In this document: piece after piece, positions 1 through 5,450 of the stretch | How the letters are laid out: every line of letters begins with the position of its first letter | Position numbering within the stretch: the stretch's first letter is position 1 | DNA from: Actinomycetes bacterium | GTDB lineage: Bacteria > Actinomycetota > Actinomycetes > Propionibacteriales > Propionibacteriaceae | Reading direction: 5' to 3' | NCBI GenBank assembly: GCA_023412435.1 | Contig: JAEYNS010000111.1 | Location: 1 to 5,450, forward strand | Length of the DNA stretch: 5,450 nt | Notes under the pieces: generated by a model | Database searches by the model: none | The model's input: only the letters and a program-made list of their open reading frames with translations | Told to the model about the DNA's origin: nothing | Program-made: the position numbers and the translations under genes

Positions 1-79
1 GTCCTGGTACGGCCTTCGCAACCTGCGCGCCGACCCGCGGCTGTTCACCCAACGGTTCCCCGACAAGCCGATCAGCTGA
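1..79 (+). CDS. C-terminal end of an unidentified protein (partial, cut by the window edge)
   Basis: An open frame starts at base 2 and gives 25 residues ending SWYGLRNLRADPRLF-TQRFPDKPIS before a TGA at 77-79. Coding is supported by codon use: 23 of the 25 third positions are G or C, as in the other genes here, and no stop interrupts the frame. The tail is rich in Arg and Pro and has aromatic residues, but I recognise no family motif, so no function is given. The start lies outside the window. The gene is convergent with ispE and overlaps its last codons by 8 bp, and both proteins end in Ile-Ser. I am fairly sure it is a real gene end; its identity is unknown. Confidence 0.7.
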   Translation, partial: SWYGLRNLRADPRLFTQRFPDKPIS

Positions 80-96
80 TCAGCCGGGCGCCCGGC
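70..96. repeat. Two adjacent perfect palindromes at the convergent gene ends
   Basis: GATCAGCTGATC (70-81) is a perfect 12-bp palindrome. Its centre, TCAGCTGA (72-79), holds the TGA stop of the plus-strand gene and the TGA stop of ispE. One base further on, GCCGGGCGCCCGGC (83-96) is a perfect 14-bp palindrome inside the last ispE codons; in RNA it could fold as a 5-bp GC stem with a 4-base loop. It lies just after the stop of the plus-strand gene, where a terminator would sit, but no T-tract follows, so it is not a classic intrinsic terminator. Confidence 0.6.
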
Positions 97-998
97 ACCG
101 GTCCGTGGACGCGCCGCACCACCCGTCCCAGCCCCTCGCTGGCCAGCCCCACCGACAGGTCGATGCCCGCCCGCTCGTCGGCGACGAGGAAGGCGACGGT
201 GGGTCCTGACCCCGACACCATCGCTCCGAGCGCGCCGAGCTCGCGGCCCACCCGCAGCATCGTGGAGAGCTCGGGACGCAGGCTGATCGCCGCCTCCTCC
301 AGGTCGTTGTGAAGGCTGCGGCCCAGCGCTGCGGCATCGCCACTGATGAGGGCGTTGAGCAGGTCGGGGGGCACCGTCAGGTCGGCGCTTCCGGACGGCC
401 GCAGCTCGTCGAACCGTGCGAACACCGTGGGGGTCGACAGCTCCCCCTCGTTGAGCGCCAGCACCCAGTGGTAGGTCCCACGGCTCAGGACGGGCGCCAG
501 CCGGTCGCCTCGTCCGGTCCCCATCGCGGTGCCGCCGGTGAGGCAGAACGGGACGTCGGCCCCCAGCCGCGCGCCCAGCTCGAGCAGCTCGTCGGGCGAG
601 GTGTCGAGGTCCCACAGCACCGAGCAGGCCAGCAGCGCCGCCGCGGCATCCGCCGAACCGCCGGCCATCCCGCCGGTCACAGGGATCGCCTTGCGGAGTT
701 CGAGGGCGGCGCCCAGCCCGCCGGTGCCGTACTCGTCGGCCAGCAACCGGGCGGCGCGGACCGCAAGGTTCGCCTCGCCGGTGGGGACGAGCCCCGCCTG
801 CTCTCCCGCGACCGAGATGGCGATCTCGCCGGGCGGGGCCCACCGGGCGTCCAGTTCGTCGTACACCGAGACCGCCTGGAACACCGTCGCCAGTTGGTGA
901 TAGCCGTCCTGGCGGCGCGGCCCGCTGCGCAGCGAGAGATTCACCTTGCCGGACGCGCGGACGCGGACCACCTCAGCCTCGGCGAGCGGGGATGCCAT
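72..998 (-). CDS. ispE: 4-diphosphocytidyl-2-C-methyl-D-erythritol kinase (IspE)
   Basis: IspE is a cytoplasmic GHMP-family kinase that phosphorylates CDP-methylerythritol at the 2-hydroxyl with ATP, a middle step of the MEP isoprenoid pathway. The protein is 308 residues, a normal length for the family. Visible motifs in order are the N-terminal SGKVNLSL with the expected catalytic Lys18, the ATP-binding glycine loop GGMAGGSADAAA (about 109-120), GADVPF with the candidate catalytic Asp148, and the C-terminal GHMP motif SGSGPT (262-267). I chose the ATG at 998, 10 bp after the rsmA stop. A GTG at 971 preceded by GAGG is a possible shorter start. An earlier in-frame start at 1043 would overlap rsmA and add an untypical tail, so it is unlikely. 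It is the last gene of the minus-strand cluster and is probably co-transcribed with rsmA. Confidence 0.96.
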   Translation of the reverse strand: MASPLAEAEVVRVRASGKVNLSLRSGPRRQDGYHQLATVFQAVSVYDELDARWAPPGEIAISVAGEQAGLVPTGEANLAVRAARLLADEYGTGGLGAALELRKAIPVTGGMAGGSADAAAALLACSVLWDLDTSPDELLELGARLGADVPFCLTGGTAMGTGRGDRLAPVLSRGTYHWVLALNEGELSTPTVFARFDELRPSGSADLTVPPDLLNALISGDAAALGRSLHNDLEEAAISLRPELSTMLRVGRELGALGAMVSGSGPTVAFLVADERAGIDLSVGLASEGLGRVVRRVHGPVPGARLIS

Positions 999-1008
999 GG
1001 GTTCGAAC

Positions 1009-1869
1009 CTATCCCACCGGGTTCTGGGCCAGGACCTCCGCAATTCGCGCGAACTCGGCGATGCCGAGCACCTCGCCGCGGGCCTGCGGGTCGATCCCTG
1101 CCGCGGTCAGGGCCTCGACGGCTGCCACTGACGACCCGAACAACCCCGCCAGAGCGCCACGCAGCATCTTGCGGCGCTGCGCGAAGGCGGCGTCCACCAC
1201 CGCGAACACCTGCTCGCGGGTGGCGCTGGTGACCGGCGGCTCGCGCCGCCTGAGCTCGACCAGGCCGGAGTCGACGTTCGGCACCGGCCAGAACACGGTG
1301 GGCGGAACGCTGCCCACCCGCCGCGCTGCGGCGTACCAGGCCAGCTTCGCCGACGGCACCCCGTAGACCCGGCTGCCGGGCGGCGCCACCAACCGGTCGG
1401 CGACCTCGGCCTGCACCATCACCAACCCGCTGGTGATGGTGGGGAACCTCGCCATGACGTGCAGCAGCACCGGCACGCTGACGTTGTACGGCAGGTTGGC
1501 CACCACCGCCGTCGGCTGCGGGTCGGGCAGCGTGTCGACGTTGAGCGCATCCGCCTCGATCACGGTGAGCGCGTCCGCCCGTCCGGGCAGCCGCTCGGCC
1601 GCGGTCGCCGGCAGTCGCGCCGCCAGGGACGCCTCGATCTCCACCGCCACCACGCCGGCGACCACCTCGAGCAGGCCAAGCGTCAGCGAGCCGAGCCCCG
1701 GCCCGATCTCGAGCACGGTGTCCTGCGGCCCGACGCCGGCGGCCGCCACGATCCGCCGGACGGTGTTCGCGTCGTGCACGAAGTTCTGCCCGCGCTGCTT
1801 GGTGGGACGCAGCTCGAGCTCGGCGGCGAGCCTCCGCAGGCTGCGCGGATCGAGCAGGCCCTCAGCCAT
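1009..1869 (-). CDS. rsmA: 16S rRNA (adenine(1518)-N6/adenine(1519)-N6)-dimethyltransferase RsmA (KsgA)
   Basis: RsmA dimethylates two adjacent adenines in the terminal helix of 16S rRNA during small-subunit assembly, using S-adenosylmethionine. The protein is 286 residues, usual for the family. It shows the N-terminal [11 protein letters not shown], the SAM-binding motif [12 protein letters not shown] (about 52-63), the acidic AVEIEA after strand 2, the EADAL segment (105-109), the catalytic NLPY (125-128), the FWPVPNVDS signature (193-201), and [10 protein letters not shown] (231-240) in the C-terminal helical domain. The ATG at 1869 is chosen because it puts the conserved TKQxGQNF at the usual distance from the N-terminus. 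It overlaps the tatD stop by 8 bp (ATGGCTGA), and a purine-rich GGGGAGTGGGG lies upstream, which suggests coupling to tatD translation. A further in-frame start at 1938 would only add sequence lying inside tatD. Confidence 0.97.
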   Translation of the reverse strand: MAEGLLDPRSLRRLAAELELRPTKQRGQNFVHDANTVRRIVAAAGVGPQDTVLEIGPGLGSLTLGLLEVVAGVVAVEIEASLAARLPATAAERLPGRADALTVIEADALNVDTLPDPQPTAVVANLPYNVSVPVLLHVMARFPTITSGLVMVQAEVADRLVAPPGSRVYGVPSAKLAWYAAARRVGSVPPTVFWPVPNVDSGLVELRRREPPVTSATREQVFAVVDAAFAQRRKMLRGALAGLFGSSVAAVEALTAAGIDPQARGEVLGIAEFARIAEVLAQNPVG

Positions 1870-2701
1870 CGGTGCCCCACTCCCCGAAGACCGCGGTGGC
1901 GTTAGCGGCCAGCCGGGCGCACAGCTCGCCAAGGTCACTGCCCCGCCGCCCGGCGATGAACCGGACCGTGTGCGGCATCAGGTACGGCGCGTTTGGCTTG
2001 CCCCGCAGCGGCATCGGCGTCAGGTAGGGCGCGTCGGTCTCCACCAGCAGCCGGTCGTCGGGGGTCAGGTCCAGTGCCTCGCGCAGGTCCTCGTTCGGCT
2101 TGAAGGTCACCGGGCCGGGGAAGGACAGCCAGAACCCCCGGTCGAGGCACTCGCGCGCGAACGCGGCGTCGCCGGAGAAGCAGTGCATCATCACCCGCTC
2201 CGGGACTCCTTCGCCGTCCAGCACGTCGAGGATGTCGCGGTGGGCGTCCCGGTCGTGCACCACCAGCGCCAGCCCGGTCGACGTCGCCCAGGCGATGTGG
2301 GCGGCGAACGCGGTTCGCTGCCGGGCGCGTCCCTCCTCGTCGCGGGTGCGGAAGTAGTCCAGCCCGGTCTCCCCGACCCCGCGGAGCCGTTCGGACGAAC
2401 CGAGCAGCCCCTCCAGCGCGGCCAGGTCGGCCGCCAGCCGGTCGCCGGCTCTGGCGGCGTCGTTGGGGTGCAGCGCCACCGTCGCCACCACCTCGGGGTG
2501 ACGCTCGGCGAGGGCGACGGCCTGGGCCGAGGACGCGACGTCGGTTCCGACGTCCACCACCCGCGTGACGCCGGCGGCCCTGGCCGCGGCCAGGTTGTCG
2601 TCGACCGTCAGGCCGCTGAAGGCAGTCGTGCTCAGCAGGTGCGTGTGGGCGTCGGTGGTGGCCACCGGCAACGGCTCGGGGGCGGGGGGCAACTGCGTCA
2701 C
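1862..2701 (-). CDS. tatD: TatD-family metal-dependent hydrolase / DNase
   Basis: This is a cytoplasmic amidohydrolase-superfamily TIM-barrel protein. Characterised TatD members are metal-dependent 3'-5' exonucleases linked to DNA repair and to nucleic-acid or oxidative-damage clean-up; the role here is inferred. The protein is 279 residues. The expected metal ligands are visible: DAHTH (His19, His21), the Glu in GETGLDYFR (Glu111), HDRDAH (His149), MHCFSG (His173) and ETDAPYLTP (Asp223). I chose the GTG at 2701 because AAGGAG lies 5 bases upstream and because this start overlaps the rsmI stop as GTGA, a normal coupling arrangement. The frame stays open upstream to 2914, but that extension is inside rsmI and is Arg/Gly-rich low-quality sequence. 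In many actinobacteria metG precedes tatD and rpfB follows it; here tatD lies directly between rsmI and rsmA. Confidence 0.94.
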   Translation of the reverse strand: MTQLPPAPEPLPVATTDAHTHLLSTTAFSGLTVDDNLAAARAAGVTRVVDVGTDVASSAQAVALAERHPEVVATVALHPNDAARAGDRLAADLAALEGLLGSSERLRGVGETGLDYFRTRDEEGRARQRTAFAAHIAWATSTGLALVVHDRDAHRDILDVLDGEGVPERVMMHCFSGDAAFARECLDRGFWLSFPGPVTFKPNEDLREALDLTPDDRLLVETDAPYLTPMPLRGKPNAPYLMPHTVRFIAGRRGSDLGELCARLAANATAVFGEWGTDG

Positions 2702-3549
2702 CGGGTCTCCTTGCGTGCCTCGAGCGTGGCCTGGTAGAGCGCCTTGCGCGACACTCCGGCGGCCTCGGCGACGGCGGCCACCGCCACCGAGAGCGGCTCC
2801 CCGGCGGCGATCCTCGCCAGCGCGTCGGCGGTGGCCGCGGGAAGGTCGGCCGCAGTGGGCGCGGCCCCGGCCACCACGACGGTGATCTCGCCGCGGACGC
2901 CGTCCGCCGCCCACCCGGCCAGTTCGGCAAGGGTGCCGCGCCTGGTCTCCTCGAAGGTCTTGGTCAGCTCGCGACTGACCGCCGCCCTGCGTCCGTCCCC
3001 GAACGCCCCGGCGGCGTCGGAGAGGAACTCCGCCAGCCGGTGCGGCGCCTCGAAGAAGACCAAGGTGCGTTCCTCGCCGGCCAGGGCGGCGAGCCGTCGC
3101 CTGCGCTCCCCCGGCTTGCGTGGCAGGAAGCCTTCGAAGCAGAACCTGTCGGTCGGCAACCCGGACAGCGCCAGCGCCACCAGGACGGCGGACGGACCGG
3201 GCACCACCGAGACCGGAAGACCCTCTGCGACCGCAGCGGCGACCAGCCGGTACCCCGGATCGGAAACCGTCGGCATGCCGGCGTCGGTGGTCACCACCAC
3301 CGTGCGACCCGCCCGCAGGTGCTCCAGCAGCTCAGCTGCCCTGGCCGCCTCGTTGCCGTCGAAGTACGACACCACTCGGGCACCCGTGGTGATCCCGAGC
3401 GCGGCGAGCAGGTTGCGCAGCCGTCGCGTGTCCTCCGCTGCGATCACGTCCGCGCTGCCCAGGGCCTCGCGCAACGCCGGCGAGGCGTCGGCCAGATTGC
3501 CGATCGGGGTACCGGCCAGCACCAGGCCCGGGACGGGAGCTGTGGTCAC
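2698..3549 (-). CDS. rsmI: 16S rRNA (cytidine(1402)-2'-O)-methyltransferase RsmI
   Basis: RsmI methylates the 2'-hydroxyl of C1402 in 16S rRNA, near the P-site codon, using S-adenosylmethionine. The protein is 283 residues from the chosen start and belongs to the tetrapyrrole-methylase (SpoU-unrelated) fold. Motifs seen: LAGTPIGNLADAS (11-23), AAEDTRR (37-43), the glycine-rich TTDAGMPTVSDPGY (87-100), VPGPSAV (116-122), FEGFLPRK (138-145), FFEAPHRL (165-172) and SRELTKTFEE (192-201). Residues about 252-278 (LSVAVAAVAEAAGVSRKALYQATLEA) look like the small helix-turn-helix C-terminal domain of RsmI proteins. The GTG at 3549 gives the usual short N-terminus before GTPIGN; a GTG at 3585 would add a basic 12-residue tail and is less likely. 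It is the first gene of the minus-strand cluster and diverges from pmt. No clear Shine-Dalgarno precedes it beyond GCGGGG. Confidence 0.95.
   Translation of the reverse strand: MTTAPVPGLVLAGTPIGNLADASPALREALGSADVIAAEDTRRLRNLLAALGITTGARVVSYFDGNEAARAAELLEHLRAGRTVVVTTDAGMPTVSDPGYRLVAAAVAEGLPVSVVPGPSAVLVALALSGLPTDRFCFEGFLPRKPGERRRRLAALAGEERTLVFFEAPHRLAEFLSDAAGAFGDGRRAAVSRELTKTFEETRRGTLAELAGWAADGVRGEITVVVAGAAPTAADLPAATADALARIAAGEPLSVAVAAVAEAAGVSRKALYQATLEARKETR
2707..2712 (-). promoter_or_regulatory. Ribosome binding site of tatD (AAGGAG) inside the end of rsmI
   Basis: Read on the minus strand, AAGGAG followed by ACCCG and then GTG gives a 5-base spacing. It is the clearest Shine-Dalgarno in the minus-strand cluster and decides the tatD start at 2701. 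It lies within the last rsmI codons (encoding the Lys-Glu near the end), so ribosomes finishing rsmI pass over it. Confidence 0.75.
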
Positions 3550-3611
3550 CCCCGCAGTATTCCCGACCCGTCGCCGGACGCGCACCGCCGCCGTCCACAG
3601 CGCTGCGGGGG
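3549..3611. repeat. 9-bp inverted repeat across the rsmI-pmt divergent region
   Basis: CCCCCGCAG (3549-3557) and CTGCGGGGG (3603-3611) are perfect reverse complements separated by 45 bp. The left arm touches the rsmI start codon; the right arm lies just upstream of the pmt -10 box. An 8-bp palindrome, CAGCGCTG (3598-3605), overlaps the right arm. The arms could be binding sites for a shared regulator, but in GC-rich DNA a chance match of this size is not excluded. Confidence 0.4.
3556..3561 (-). promoter_or_regulatory. Weak candidate -10 box for rsmI (AATACT)
   Basis: On the minus strand AATACT lies 6 bases before the rsmI GTG. It matches TATAAT at four of six positions but lacks the important first T. 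No -35 is visible. If used, it would give a leaderless rsmI mRNA. This is only a suggestion, supported by the absence of a clear ribosome binding site and of other AT-rich promoter-like sequence in the 82-bp gap. Confidence 0.2.
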
Positions 3612-3619
3612 CGCTCTAG

Positions 3620-3625
3620 TACGAT
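3620..3625 (+). promoter_or_regulatory. Candidate -10 box of pmt (TACGAT), suggesting a leaderless mRNA
   Basis: TACGAT keeps the TAnnnT core of actinobacterial -10 boxes and ends 6 bases before the pmt GTG at 3632. Transcription normally starts about 6-8 bases after the -10, so the transcript would begin at or next to the start codon. This agrees with the lack of any Shine-Dalgarno before the GTG. The -35 is poor: TCCACA (3594-3599) resembles TTGACA at four positions, but its 20-bp spacing is long. Confidence 0.5.
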
Positions 3626-3631
3626 GGCCCG

Positions 3632-5320
3632 GTGAAGACGACCCCCGACGAGCGCGGCGCCGTCCACGGCGACGCCCAGGAGGTCGTCGAACCGGCTGCC
3701 GACCTGCCCCCCGTGCCAGCGGAACCGGCGCCGGTGGTGGCCCTGGAGCCGTTGGTTCCCAGCACCGTCCAGCGGTTGCGGGACGGCGTGATGACCGACC
3801 GGCTGGCGGGGTGGGTCACGACGCTCGCCATCACTGCGCTGGCGTTTGTGATCCGGTTCGTCAACCTCGCCTACCCGAACAAGCTGATCTTCGACGAGAC
3901 CTACTACGCCAAGGACGCCTGGACGCTGTGGAGGTACGGCTACGAACGAGGCTGGCCCGACCCCGCCGATGACACCAACGCCCAGGTGGTCGCCGGGAAC
4001 GTCGACATCTACCTCGACACCCCGGCGTTCATCGTCCACCCGCCGGTCGGCAAGTGGCTGATCGGGTTCGGCCAGCAGTTGTTCGGCATGAACTCGTTCG
4101 GCTGGCGGTTCATGCCGCTGATCTTCGGCACGCTGCTGGTCTTCATCACCATCCGGCTCGCTCGTCGGCTCTCCCGTTCCACCCTGATCGGCGGCATCGC
4201 CGGCCTGTTGCTGACCTTCGACGGGCTGGCGTTCGTGATGTCGCGGATCGCGCTGCTCGACATCTTCCAGGCGTTCTTCCTGGTCGCCGCGGTCGCCTGC
4301 TGCGTGGCTGATCGGGACTGGTACCGACACCGGCTGGCGGACAAGCTGGATGCCCTCGGCGTCCCCGACTTCGGCGGCGAGTTCGGCCCGGTGATCTGGT
4401 GGCGGCCCTGGCGCTGGGCGGCAGGACTGGCCTTCGGCCTCGCCGTCGCCACGAAGTGGAACTCGGTCTACGTGCTGGCCGCCTTCGGCATCGTGTCGGT
4501 GCTGTGGGACGTGGGCGCCCGTCGCCTGGCCGGCGCCGACTGGAAGGGCTGGCTTGCCCTGGTGATCGACGGCATCCCGGCCTTCATCGCGATGGTCGTG
4601 GTCGCGGTCGGGGTCTACCTCGCGTCCTGGACGGGCTGGCTCACCACGACCGGCGGGTGGGGGCGGGACTGGGGCCTGAATAACCCCGACCACCCCTGGA
4701 CCGTCCACCTCGGCGAGATGTGGGCGTCCTTCCTGCACTACCAGCAGGAGATCCTCGGCTTCCACACCGGCGACTACATCCGGAACGCCACCCATTCGTA
4801 CGACGCGCACCCGATCGGTTGGCTGTTCATGGCCCGTCCGCTCGGGGTGGACTCGGTCACCGACATCCAGCCCGGCGTGGACGGGTGCACCGCCGAGGCC
4901 GGGCAGACCTGCCTGCGGGTGATCTCGGCGATGGGCACACCGGTGCTGTGGTGGCTGGCGGCGATCGCGCTGGTGGTGGCGATCATCTGGTGGATCGGCG
5001 GACGGGACTGGCGGTTCGGCGTCCCCGTGGTCGCGGCCCTGGCGACGTACGTCCCGTGGTTCTTCTCCGCCGACCGTCCGGTGTTCTTCTTCTACGCGAT
5101 CACCATCATCCCGTTCACCGTGACCGCTCTCGCCATGGTGATGGGGCTGGTGCTGGGACCCGCCGGAGGCAGGTTCCGCCGGCGCGGCGCGATCGTGGTG
5201 GGGGGGGCGATCGCCCTTGGCGCGGCCAACTTCGCCTGGATCTACCCCGTCCTCACCGGCCAGGTGCTGGTCCACCAGACCGAGTATCTGGCGAGGATGT
5301 GGCTCCGCAGCTGGATTTGA
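3632..5320 (+). CDS. pmt: Polyprenyl-phosphate-mannose: protein O-mannosyltransferase (GT39 family, Pmt)
   Basis: This membrane enzyme transfers mannose from polyprenyl monophosphomannose to Ser/Thr of proteins exported by Sec; the best-known relative is mycobacterial Rv1002c. The 562-residue protein has an acidic, Pro-rich N-terminal tail of about 55 residues, probably cytoplasmic, then about eleven hydrophobic segments starting near 61-80. The first external loop has FDETYYAKDAW with the family's Asp-Glu pair (Asp88-Glu89, the expected catalytic base), followed by HPPVGKWLIG (136-145). FDGLAFVMSRIALLDIFQAFF (196-216) is also typical of the family. The C-terminal half matches the four-TM C-terminal PMT domain and has two cysteines (419, 427) that might form an external disulfide. 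The GTG start is supported by the TACGAT box 6 bases upstream. A Met at residue 54 could start a shorter form without the tail. A run of eight G (5200-5207) lies in codons 523-526. Confidence 0.95.
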   Translation: MKTTPDERGAVHGDAQEVVEPAADLPPVPAEPAPVVALEPLVPSTVQRLRDGVMTDRLAGWVTTLAITALAFVIRFVNLAYPNKLIFDETYYAKDAWTLWRYGYERGWPDPADDTNAQVVAGNVDIYLDTPAFIVHPPVGKWLIGFGQQLFGMNSFGWRFMPLIFGTLLVFITIRLARRLSRSTLIGGIAGLLLTFDGLAFVMSRIALLDIFQAFFLVAAVACCVADRDWYRHRLADKLDALGVPDFGGEFGPVIWWRPWRWAAGLAFGLAVATKWNSVYVLAAFGIVSVLWDVGARRLAGADWKGWLALVIDGIPAFIAMVVVAVGVYLASWTGWLTTTGGWGRDWGLNNPDHPWTVHLGEMWASFLHYQQEILGFHTGDYIRNATHSYDAHPIGWLFMARPLGVDSVTDIQPGVDGCTAEAGQTCLRVISAMGTPVLWWLAAIALVVAIIWWIGGRDWRFGVPVVAALATYVPWFFSADRPVFFFYAITIIPFTVTALAMVMGLVLGPAGGRFRRRGAIVVGGAIALGAANFAWIYPVLTGQVLVHQTEYLARMWLRSWI

Positions 5321-5330
5321 AAGCCGTCAT

Positions 5331-5364
5331 GGGGACTGTCCCTCCGAAGGCACAGACTGTCCCC
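5331..5364. repeat. REP-like imperfect hairpin (GGGGACTGTC / GACTGTCCCC) after pmt
   Basis: GGGGACTGTC (5331-5340) pairs with GACTGTCCCC (5355-5364) over 10 positions with one central T-T mismatch. The loop contains CCTCCGAAGG, which can form a further 3-bp stem. ACTGTCCC occurs in both halves, and GGGAC-T-GTCCC (5332-5342) is itself an inverted repeat. The element begins 10 bases after the pmt stop. Such GGGGAC/GTCCCC hairpins resemble extragenic palindromes that occur many times in some genomes; only one copy is in this window. It may also end or protect the pmt transcript. No T-tract follows. Confidence 0.5.
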
Positions 5365-5372
5365 GGTGCCGG

Positions 5373-5392
5373 CCTGCCGGAAAGCCCGCAGG
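5373..5392. repeat. Second hairpin downstream of pmt
   Basis: CCTGC (5373-5377) pairs with GCAGG (5388-5392). After a single C-C mismatch, GG (5379-5380) pairs with CC (5385-5386), closing an AAAG loop. It lies 8 bases after the REP-like hairpin and, like it, has one symmetric mismatch, so the two may form one composite element. It could contribute to termination after pmt, although no T-tract follows. Confidence 0.35.
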
Positions 5393-5450
5393 GGAACAGG
5401 CAGCCCTATCCTTGCGCAGATCTCGCGCCCTGAGGAGCTATCCCAGCAAC
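5393..5450. other. End of the intergenic stretch after pmt: no gene seen, weak leader-like signals
   Basis: No reading frame with convincing codon use enters here on either strand. TATCCT (5407-5412) fits a loose TAnnnT -10 pattern, and GAGGAG (5432-5437) looks like a ribosome binding site, but no ATG, GTG or TTG follows within the 13 bases left. If a plus-strand gene starts just outside, its start would be unusually far from this GAGGAG. I saw no tRNA or known riboswitch pattern that I could support. Confidence 0.25.

Noticed and set aside
1433..2737. Plus-strand frame of 434 codons opposite rsmA and tatD
   Set aside because: Low-complexity Ser/Thr/Ala/Arg/Gly sequence with no motif; the minus strand carries well-supported genes with catalytic residues in place.
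2744..3619. Plus-strand frame of 291 codons opposite rsmI
   Set aside because: Ser/Ala/Arg-biased composition without motifs; it is the antisense of rsmI.
3624..3635. Three-residue mini-ORF (ATG GCC CGG TGA) whose stop overlaps the pmt GTG
   Set aside because: If transcription starts at 3632, as the TACGAT box suggests, the ATG is not in the mRNA. Such short frames are common by chance.
3332..5275. Minus-strand open frame of 647 codons opposite pmt, longer than any real gene in the window
   Set aside because: Its product is rich in His, Asp, Arg, Gln and Gly with no domain. It covers a clear membrane enzyme and the end of rsmI, which is typical of an antisense frame kept open by high GC.
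4720..5433. Plus-strand frame overlapping pmt and reaching past its stop
   Set aside because: The translation is Arg/Gly/His/Pro-rich with no membrane segments, whereas the pmt frame is clearly correct through to 5320. It is only relevant as the frame a slip at the G8 run could enter.
5393..5450. Possible tRNA, riboswitch or other structured RNA at the right edge
   Set aside because: GATAGCTCC on the minus strand briefly resembled the D-arm of a tRNA, and the plus strand was compared by eye with cobalamin, c-di-AMP and SRP RNA patterns. The conserved cores are missing.
1..5450. CRISPR arrays, insertion sequences, phage or toxin-antitoxin genes
   Set aside because: No spaced direct repeats, transposase motifs or small paired ORFs with coding character were seen; nearly all of the window is occupied by five housekeeping or cell-envelope genes.

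Overview
The window is very GC-rich, and third codon positions in its genes are almost all G or C. It uses GTG starts, and its protein set is actinobacterial: a Mycobacterium-type protein O-mannosyltransferase beside the rsmI / tatD / rsmA / ispE neighbourhood. It fits a chromosomal housekeeping segment of a high-GC actinobacterium. I would guess Propionibacteriales or a relative, but the sequence alone does not fix the genus.

Layout. Positions 1-79 hold the last 25 codons of an unidentified plus-strand gene. It runs tail-to-tail into ispE, and the two genes overlap by 8 bp inside a palindrome. From about 3549 down to 72 the minus strand carries a tight four-gene cluster transcribed in the order rsmI, tatD, rsmA, ispE. 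rsmI and tatD overlap by 4 bp (GTGA), tatD and rsmA overlap by 8 bp, and rsmA and ispE are 10 bp apart. An 82-bp divergent region (3550-3631) separates rsmI from the plus-strand pmt gene (3632-5320). It holds a good -10 box placed so that the pmt mRNA would be leaderless, and a 9-bp inverted repeat. After pmt, 130 bases without a recognisable gene contain a REP-like imperfect hairpin built on GGGGACTGTC, a second hairpin, and weak hints of a leader for a gene beyond the edge.

How the genes work together. RsmI and RsmA both methylate 16S rRNA near the decoding centre (2'-O-methyl C1402, and dimethyl A1518/A1519). TatD is a metal-dependent nuclease/hydrolase. IspE makes an isoprenoid precursor in the MEP pathway. 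Pmt uses a polyprenyl-phosphate-mannose donor to glycosylate secreted proteins, so the isoprenoid gene and the mannosyltransferase are only loosely linked through polyprenyl lipid supply. The cluster resembles the mycobacterial Rv1002c-Rv1011 order but lacks metG and rpfB between these genes.

I found no mobile element, CRISPR array, RNA gene or obviously new multi-gene system. The points worth a second look are regulatory or architectural: the convergent stop palindrome, the divergent promoter region, the compact operon, and the repeat after pmt.
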